From positions 1-64,000 of the forward strand of contig JALCRM010000002.1 in assembly GCA_022652545.1 (NCBI GenBank): a DNA stretch of 64,000 bases, in the 5' to 3' direction. Position 1 is the first letter of the stretch; the number at the start of each line of letters is the position of its first letter. The notes beneath the pieces are model-generated. The model had not been told where the DNA came from and did not search any database. It saw nothing but the letters and a program-made list of their open reading frames with translations. The stretch is from Lachnospiraceae bacterium. Its GTDB lineage: Bacteria; Bacillota; Clostridia; Lachnospirales; Lachnospiraceae. Shown one piece after another: positions 58,749 through 64,000 of the stretch. The translations under genes were made by a program, and so were the position numbers.

Positions 58749-61145
58749 ATGGGACGAATGATGAGTAATTCGATTTTATGGTATAAAGAACCAGCACAAT
58801 TCTGGAATGAAGCTTTACCTTTAGGTAATGGGATAATGGGTGCAATGATCTATAGTGACCCAGTTAATGAGAAGATTATGCTTAATAATGAAACTTTATG
58901 GTCAGGATTTCCCAGGGACTACCATAATAATGAGGCATACTCAAATCTTACTAAAGTAAGAGGACTAATATTAGAAGGAAAAGAAAAAGAAGCACAAAAT
59001 ATTATGGAAGCTCACATGCAGGGGAGATTTAATGAATCCTTTTTGCCAATGGGAGAAATTACTATCGGATATGATAAAGAAAAATCGTATACAGGGTATA
59101 AAAGAAAACTTGATTTAGAAACAGCAGTAATATCAAGCTCGTGGACTACATCTAGCGGTGAGAACAGACAAGCGTTATGTTTCATAAGCCAACCGGATAA
59201 TGTTTTGATATATCGTATATCAGGTAAGAGTTTATCATTGAGAATCAATTTAAACAGCTCACTAAAAAATACCGTGTTTTCCGAGGATAATGGATTGTTT
59301 TTGTGTGGGGAAGCGCCGTCTCATGTTGTTCCTCATTATTGGCCTTCTGATAATCCAATTGAATATGGAGATGATTCGCATAAGCACGGAATGAATTTCG
59401 GAATATATGCCACAGTAAATGCAGGACACGGAGACGTGCAAATTGACAATGGAAGTTTATTAATTGCGAATTCTTCAGAAGTCACTGTATCTGTTTATAC
59501 GGAAACAGGATTTGTTGCTTATAACAAATATCCGGGAACCGGTTGGAATGATATATCAAAACAGTTAATTGAACACTGCCAAAAAGTAAATCAGCATAAT
59601 TACGATTCCGTTTTGAAAAATCATATTCGTGAATATCAAAAATACTATTTTGCAAATCAGCTTGTTATTCAAGAGGATTCTATTGAGGAAATACCAACAA
59701 ATGTGAGAGTTATTCACTACCGTGAAACAAAAAAGGATAATGGGCTTATTGCACTTTTATATAATTATGGTAGATATCTATTATTATCTTCCTCGAGAAA
59801 ATGCAATGAACCGGCGAATCTACAAGGAATTTGGAACAAGGAGAATAGACCATATTGGAGTTGTAATTACACTTCTAATATCAATCTTCAGATGAATTAT
59901 TGGCCCGCTGAAGTCTGTAATTTATCAGTTTGCACAATGCCGTTGATTAATTTGATAGAGCAGGTGAGCAGAGACGGTAAAATGACAGCGAATATTCATT
60001 ATGGCTGCCATGGTTGGACTGCGCACCACAATATTGATTTATGGAGACAGGCAATACCGGCAGGAGCTAAAGAAGCTACAACGGGGCTTGCTACCTCTCT
60101 GTTCTGGTGTATGGCAGGTGGTTGGCTTTGCAGGCATCTTTGGGATCATTATTTATTTTCGCTTGACGTGGATTTCCTTCAAAATGAGGCAATGCCTATT
60201 ATTATTGGTGCGGTTGACTTCTATCTGGATTGGATGGTTTTGCTGAAAGACGGCACATATACTACTATTCCGGCATTCTCCCCGGAAAACAGTTACTATA
60301 CAGATAATAAAGAACGTTGCAGCGTATCAGCTGGCAGTACAATGGATCAGCAGATTATTACAGATACATTCAATTATTTTTTGGAAGCTTCAAAAATCTG
60401 TAAATTTGAAAATGGCTCTCAGGCAGGGCAAGAACAAGATAATAGAATCAATAGAGTCAAAGAACATCTTAATAGGATGCGCCCGATTTTATGTGATGAT
60501 CACGGTAGAATATTAGAATGGGAAAAAGAAAGGTTACCGTTTGAGCCGGGGCACAGGCATCAATCTCCTCTATATGGACTTTTTCCGGCATGTTTAATTA
60601 ATGAAAATACTCCGGCACAATTTGAAGCATCAAGAAAATTTTTGGATTGGAAGACGAATAACCACAGCAGTGATTTTGGATGGAGCTTAGCTTGGGTTAT
60701 CTGTTTGTATTCACGTTTGAAAGATAAAGATAAGGTAAATGAAAAAATAAAAATGTTTATTAGTGGTTCAATATATCCAAATCTGTTTACACTTTTCCCG
60801 CCGCTGTCTAAAGAAGAAAAAGAGGTATTTCAGATTGATGCTATTTTTGGCTTTACTGCAGCAATCGCTGAGTGCCTTTTACAGAGCCAAAATGGAGAAC
60901 TCGATGTTCTACCTTGTCTTCCGGCATGCATGAATAGCGGTAAGGTTTTTGGCCTATGTGCCAGAGGCGGATATGTGGTTGACATTGCATGGAAAGATCG
61001 AATGTTGATTAGCCTTTCTATAATGAGCAAGAGCAACAGCATTGTTAAGATCAGGTACCGGGAGATGAAAAAGGAAATTAAGATTAATAAAAATGAGACG
61101 AAAACGATGGATAATAAATTGAAATTGATTAATCGTGATGTATAG
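58749..61145 (+). CDS. GH95 glycoside hydrolase (alpha-L-fucosidase / alpha-L-galactosidase family)
   Basis: WYKEPAQFWNEALPLGNGIMGAMIYSDPVNEKIMLNNETLWSG; NLQGIWNKENRPYWSCNYTSNINLQMNYWPAEVCNLS; GWTAHHNIDLWRQ. Confidence 0.95.
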   Translation: MGRMMSNSILWYKEPAQFWNEALPLGNGIMGAMIYSDPVNEKIMLNNETLWSGFPRDYHNNEAYSNLTKVRGLILEGKEKEAQNIMEAHMQGRFNESFLPMGEITIGYDKEKSYTGYKRKLDLETAVISSSWTTSSGENRQALCFISQPDNVLIYRISGKSLSLRINLNSSLKNTVFSEDNGLFLCGEAPSHVVPHYWPSDNPIEYGDDSHKHGMNFGIYATVNAGHGDVQIDNGSLLIANSSEVTVSVYTETGFVAYNKYPGTGWNDISKQLIEHCQKVNQHNYDSVLKNHIREYQKYYFANQLVIQEDSIEEIPTNVRVIHYRETKKDNGLIALLYNYGRYLLLSSSRKCNEPANLQGIWNKENRPYWSCNYTSNINLQMNYWPAEVCNLSVCTMPLINLIEQVSRDGKMTANIHYGCHGWTAHHNIDLWRQAIPAGAKEATTGLATSLFWCMAGGWLCRHLWDHYLFSLDVDFLQNEAMPIIIGAVDFYLDWMVLLKDGTYTTIPAFSPENSYYTDNKERCSVSAGSTMDQQIITDTFNYFLEASKICKFENGSQAGQEQDNRINRVKEHLNRMRPILCDDHGRILEWEKERLPFEPGHRHQSPLYGLFPACLINENTPAQFEASRKFLDWKTNNHSSDFGWSLAWVICLYSRLKDKDKVNEKIKMFISGSIYPNLFTLFPPLSKEEKEVFQIDAIFGFTAAIAECLLQSQNGELDVLPCLPACMNSGKVFGLCARGGYVVDIAWKDRMLISLSIMSKSNSIVKIRYREMKKEIKINKNETKTMDNKLKLINRDV

Positions 61146-61222
61146 GGGATGCTTTAGCTTACATAATAATATGAATTCATTCACTAATTATTGAATACGA
61201 GTTATAGAAGAGGGAAATATAT

Positions 61223-62275
61223 ATGAGAAATAAAATGAAAGTGGCGATTATGACTGGCCTCATGAAAATGGATTTTACGGAAAGCCCGATTCCTCAACCG
61301 AAAGATGATGAGGCATTGGTGAAAGTTGAGTATGTAGGTGTCTGTGGGTCTGATCTACACTATTATGAGCAAGGAAAAATTGGAAATTATATTGTAAAAC
61401 CTCCCTTCGTACTCGGACATGAAGCAGGTGGCGTTGTCGTAGAAGTTGGTAAAAAGGTGACGAATGTGAAGGTGGGGGACAAGGTTGCTCTGGAACCAGG
61501 TAAAACCTGTGGGCATTGCGAGTTTTGCAGGACAGGCAGATACAATCTTTGTCCGGACGTGCAGTTCTTTGCAACACCACCTGTAGATGGCGTTTTTCAG
61601 GAGTACGTGGCACATGAGGCGGATCTGTGCTTTAAGGTACCAGACAATATGGATACGATGGAGGCGGCTCTTATTGAACCGCTGGCCGTAGGATTCCATG
61701 CTGCGCGCCAAGGAGGCGCCACGGTCGGACAGACAGCAGTCGTTATGGGCGCTGGCTGTATCGGCCTTGTTAGCATGTTAGCAATGAAAGCTATGGGCGT
61801 TAATAACATTTATGTTGTCGATGTCATAGATAAAAGACTCGCAAAGGCAAAGGAACTCGGAGCTACGGAAATAATCAATGGCAAAAATAAAGACGCCGTG
61901 GAGGAAATCATGCGCCTGACAGGCGGAGCAGGAGCGGATCTGATGATTGAAACGGCAGGTACGGAGGTCACATCAAGACAGACTGTTTTTATGGCAAAGA
62001 AGGGCGCGACCATTGTCTTTGTGGGATATTCAAAGTCCGGAGAAATCACATTGCCGATGAGCACGGCACTTGATAAGGAACTGACATTCAAGACAGTTTT
62101 TCGCTATCGACACATTTATCCGCTGGCAATCGATGCCGTGGCCTCAGGTAGAATCAACCTCAAGGGCATTGTGACGAATATCTTTGATTTCGAAGATATC
62201 CAGAATGCCATGGATACCAGCGTGAAAGACAAGGCAAATGTCGTAAAAAGCATTATTAAATTCAGTAAGCAGTGA
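61223..62275 (+). CDS. Zinc-dependent MDR alcohol dehydrogenase, sorbitol/xylitol dehydrogenase-like
   Basis: GVCGSDLHYYEQGKIGNYIVKPPFVLGHEAGGVVVEVG, CGHCEFCRTGRYNLC structural Zn, GAGCIGLVSMLAMKAMG. Confidence 0.94.
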   Translation: MRNKMKVAIMTGLMKMDFTESPIPQPKDDEALVKVEYVGVCGSDLHYYEQGKIGNYIVKPPFVLGHEAGGVVVEVGKKVTNVKVGDKVALEPGKTCGHCEFCRTGRYNLCPDVQFFATPPVDGVFQEYVAHEADLCFKVPDNMDTMEAALIEPLAVGFHAARQGGATVGQTAVVMGAGCIGLVSMLAMKAMGVNNIYVVDVIDKRLAKAKELGATEIINGKNKDAVEEIMRLTGGAGADLMIETAGTEVTSRQTVFMAKKGATIVFVGYSKSGEITLPMSTALDKELTFKTVFRYRHIYPLAIDAVASGRINLKGIVTNIFDFEDIQNAMDTSVKDKANVVKSIIKFSKQ

Positions 62276-62400
62276 AGGTAATTGCAGCAATAATTTGCGT
62301 TTGTCTAAAAATCATCGTAAGTATCAAGGTATCTTGAAACTAGCATAAAATCCCCAGTCATACCAGATATCTGTCATAAAAAATGGGTGCGGGGCCCCGG

Positions 62401-62745
62401 TCAGTCTTTGACGATCAGGGCCATAAACACGATCGGATCTCCGTCGACGGGAGTCAGTGCGTGTCCCTTTCCATCCGGGGTATAGGTCACATCGCCGGGC
62501 ATGACGATTCTCTTTTGACCGTTGTCGTCATATTCGCCCTTCCCGGACAGAATATAATAGGTTTCGCTTTCTCCGTGATGTTCGTGATATCCCAGGGATG
62601 AACCGGGATTGATGGTTACTTCCGCATATAATCCGCAGTTGCCGTGCAGTTCCTTTTCCCCGAGAATATGTTTGATGATCACTTCACCTTTTCCACCGCA
62701 CATGTTGCGAATCACTTCACTTGACAGGCCCATGTCAAACTTCAC
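62401..62745 (-). CDS. Cupin-domain protein
   Basis: INPGSSLGYHEHHGESETYYILSGKGEYDDNG...VMPGDVTYTPDGKGHALTP; probable GTG start overlapping the AraC gene 3' end. Confidence 0.88.
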   Translation of the reverse strand: MKFDMGLSSEVIRNMCGGKGEVIIKHILGEKELHGNCGLYAEVTINPGSSLGYHEHHGESETYYILSGKGEYDDNGQKRIVMPGDVTYTPDGKGHALTPVDGDPIVFMALIVKD

Positions 62746-63919
62746 CTGCTTTTCTGCGGTATTCACGCGGGGAGGCCCCGTATCTGCGTCTGAAGGTCCG
62801 GGAAAAGTGGTCAGTGCTCTCATAGCCTACGGCCGCCGCAATGTCTTCCACTTTCATATGGGTCTGGCGCAGCAGTGTCTCCGCACGTGACAGGCGAAGG
62901 CTCTCCTTCAGTTCCCCCAGCGTCTGGCCTGTTTTGGCCCGGATCATCCGGCTGAGATAGGACGGATTGTAGTGAAACCTTGAGGCGAGCGTCGAAAGAT
63001 CCGCCGTCCGGTAATGGCGCTGCAGGTACTGCAGAACGCTGATGAGATCCGTGTGAGCGTCCGGACCATTTGCACTGCCGAACAGCTGGATGCTGTCGCT
63101 GTACCCGCGCAGGAGCTGGCTGAAAAAAAGCAGGACCCGGCTGACGATGCAGGTGCCGGAAAAAGGATCGGAAAGATAGCTTTCCATAAAAATGTTCTTT
63201 ACCGCATCGCGCAGATCCCGGCTGTTGTCGGTCTCAAACAGAATGTAATTGGCGCTCCGGTGTCCCGCGTACAAAGTTGTGCGGAAGAAAGAGGACAGCG
63301 GATTTTCCTGGGACAGCAGGGCAAAAAACGTGTTTTCAAACATATTCCGGCGCAGCATAAAGGATACGACGGTGCTGTCGTCACTGACTGTCAGGTCGTG
63401 CATGGAATCGGGAGCGATGATAGCGATCTCGCCCTCGTTCAATACCCGTCTTTCATTTTCAAATAACATCTGACATTTTCCTGACAGCACATAATCGATC
63501 TCAAAAAAGTTGTGTACATGCAGTTTTTCGAGGATGTCCCGCGTATACAGGATGGCGTAGACTTCCAGAAATGACGGCATGATCTGTTCTGCGGCGATTT
63601 CGTTCGGGACCTTTTCCGGCTGGAGTTCAGGATCCAGAATACGCACGGGAAGTTTATAGAGCAGTGTCTTGAAAGCAGTGTCGTCGAGCATGCTCCAGAG
63701 CGAGACCTTCGGAAATGCGATCCGGTCTTCATGATACAGATTTTTACGGAACAGGATCTCCACGATCTCCCGAAAACCGGTCTTGCTGCCATATCTTTTA
63801 TAATACTGCACGGCCTGGTTTTCGACCTGCCGATAGGTAACGTATGCTCCCGGATGCAAGGTTTCTCCTTCCTGCCGGCGCTGTACGGAGGAACGCACCG
63901 TCGAAATATTATCCCACAT
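62735..63919 (-). CDS. AraC-family transcriptional regulator with N-terminal cupin-like sensor
   Basis: LHVHNFFEIDYVLSGKCQMLFENERRVLNEGEIAIIAPDSMHDL; ADLSTLASRFHYNPSYLSRMIRAKTGQTLGELKESLRLSRAETLLRQTHMKVEDIAAAVGYESTDHFSRTFRRRYGASPREYRR. Confidence 0.94.
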   Translation of the reverse strand: MWDNISTVRSSVQRRQEGETLHPGAYVTYRQVENQAVQYYKRYGSKTGFREIVEILFRKNLYHEDRIAFPKVSLWSMLDDTAFKTLLYKLPVRILDPELQPEKVPNEIAAEQIMPSFLEVYAILYTRDILEKLHVHNFFEIDYVLSGKCQMLFENERRVLNEGEIAIIAPDSMHDLTVSDDSTVVSFMLRRNMFENTFFALLSQENPLSSFFRTTLYAGHRSANYILFETDNSRDLRDAVKNIFMESYLSDPFSGTCIVSRVLLFFSQLLRGYSDSIQLFGSANGPDAHTDLISVLQYLQRHYRTADLSTLASRFHYNPSYLSRMIRAKTGQTLGELKESLRLSRAETLLRQTHMKVEDIAAAVGYESTDHFSRTFRRRYGASPREYRRKAGEV

Positions 63920-64000
63920 GGAACAGGTAAAAAAAAGTCGGAAATCGGAAAAACCAGGACATGTTGAAACCAGGTCCGCGGTCTTATGATAGTTCAGGAA

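Noticed and set aside
47314-62400. Integrative element or prophage
   Set aside because: No integrase, transposase, relaxase, tRNA or clear att repeats at either composition boundary.

Overview
The window looks like chromosome of a high-GC gut Clostridia/Lachnospiraceae-type Firmicute (inferred from protein families). About 45 protein-coding genes are supported. No rRNA, tRNA, CRISPR array, transposase or integrase was seen. Main blocks: (1) murI, a clostripain-like protease, a GH42 beta-galactosidase and a rhodanese-TtcA fusion. (2) A nitrogen/glutamine block: ANTAR regulator-glnA, dapL, pyrG, asnB and an AmtB-PII fusion, with terminator-like hairpins in the glnA, asnB and amtB leaders. (3) A uxaC-uxaB-uxaA hexuronate operon. 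(4) pepC, rsmH, maf, a GH36 alpha-galactosidase and a GAF/fRMsr-like protein. (5) A Gld-type ABC operon of unknown function whose last DUF4340-like gene carries an in-frame TAA. (6) A TrpXYZ-like ABC transporter with imperfect tandem repeats between its genes. (7) The SCIFF RiPP peptide gene and its radical-SAM maturase. (8) An AT-rich glycan-utilisation island at about 47.3-62.4 kb: GH51, Fe-ADH, ROK regulator, YesMN-type two-component system, CUT1 sugar ABC transporter, GH95 and polyol dehydrogenase. In this island one ABC permease is frameshifted at a G9 tract and a GH-like gene remnant follows GH51. The most useful leads are the G9 frameshift, the in-frame stop in the DUF4340-like gene, the ANTAR-type glnA leader, the AmtB-PII fusion without the T-loop tyrosine, and the tandem repeats at 33.7 kb. 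I did not find strong evidence for a wholly new defence or mobile system.
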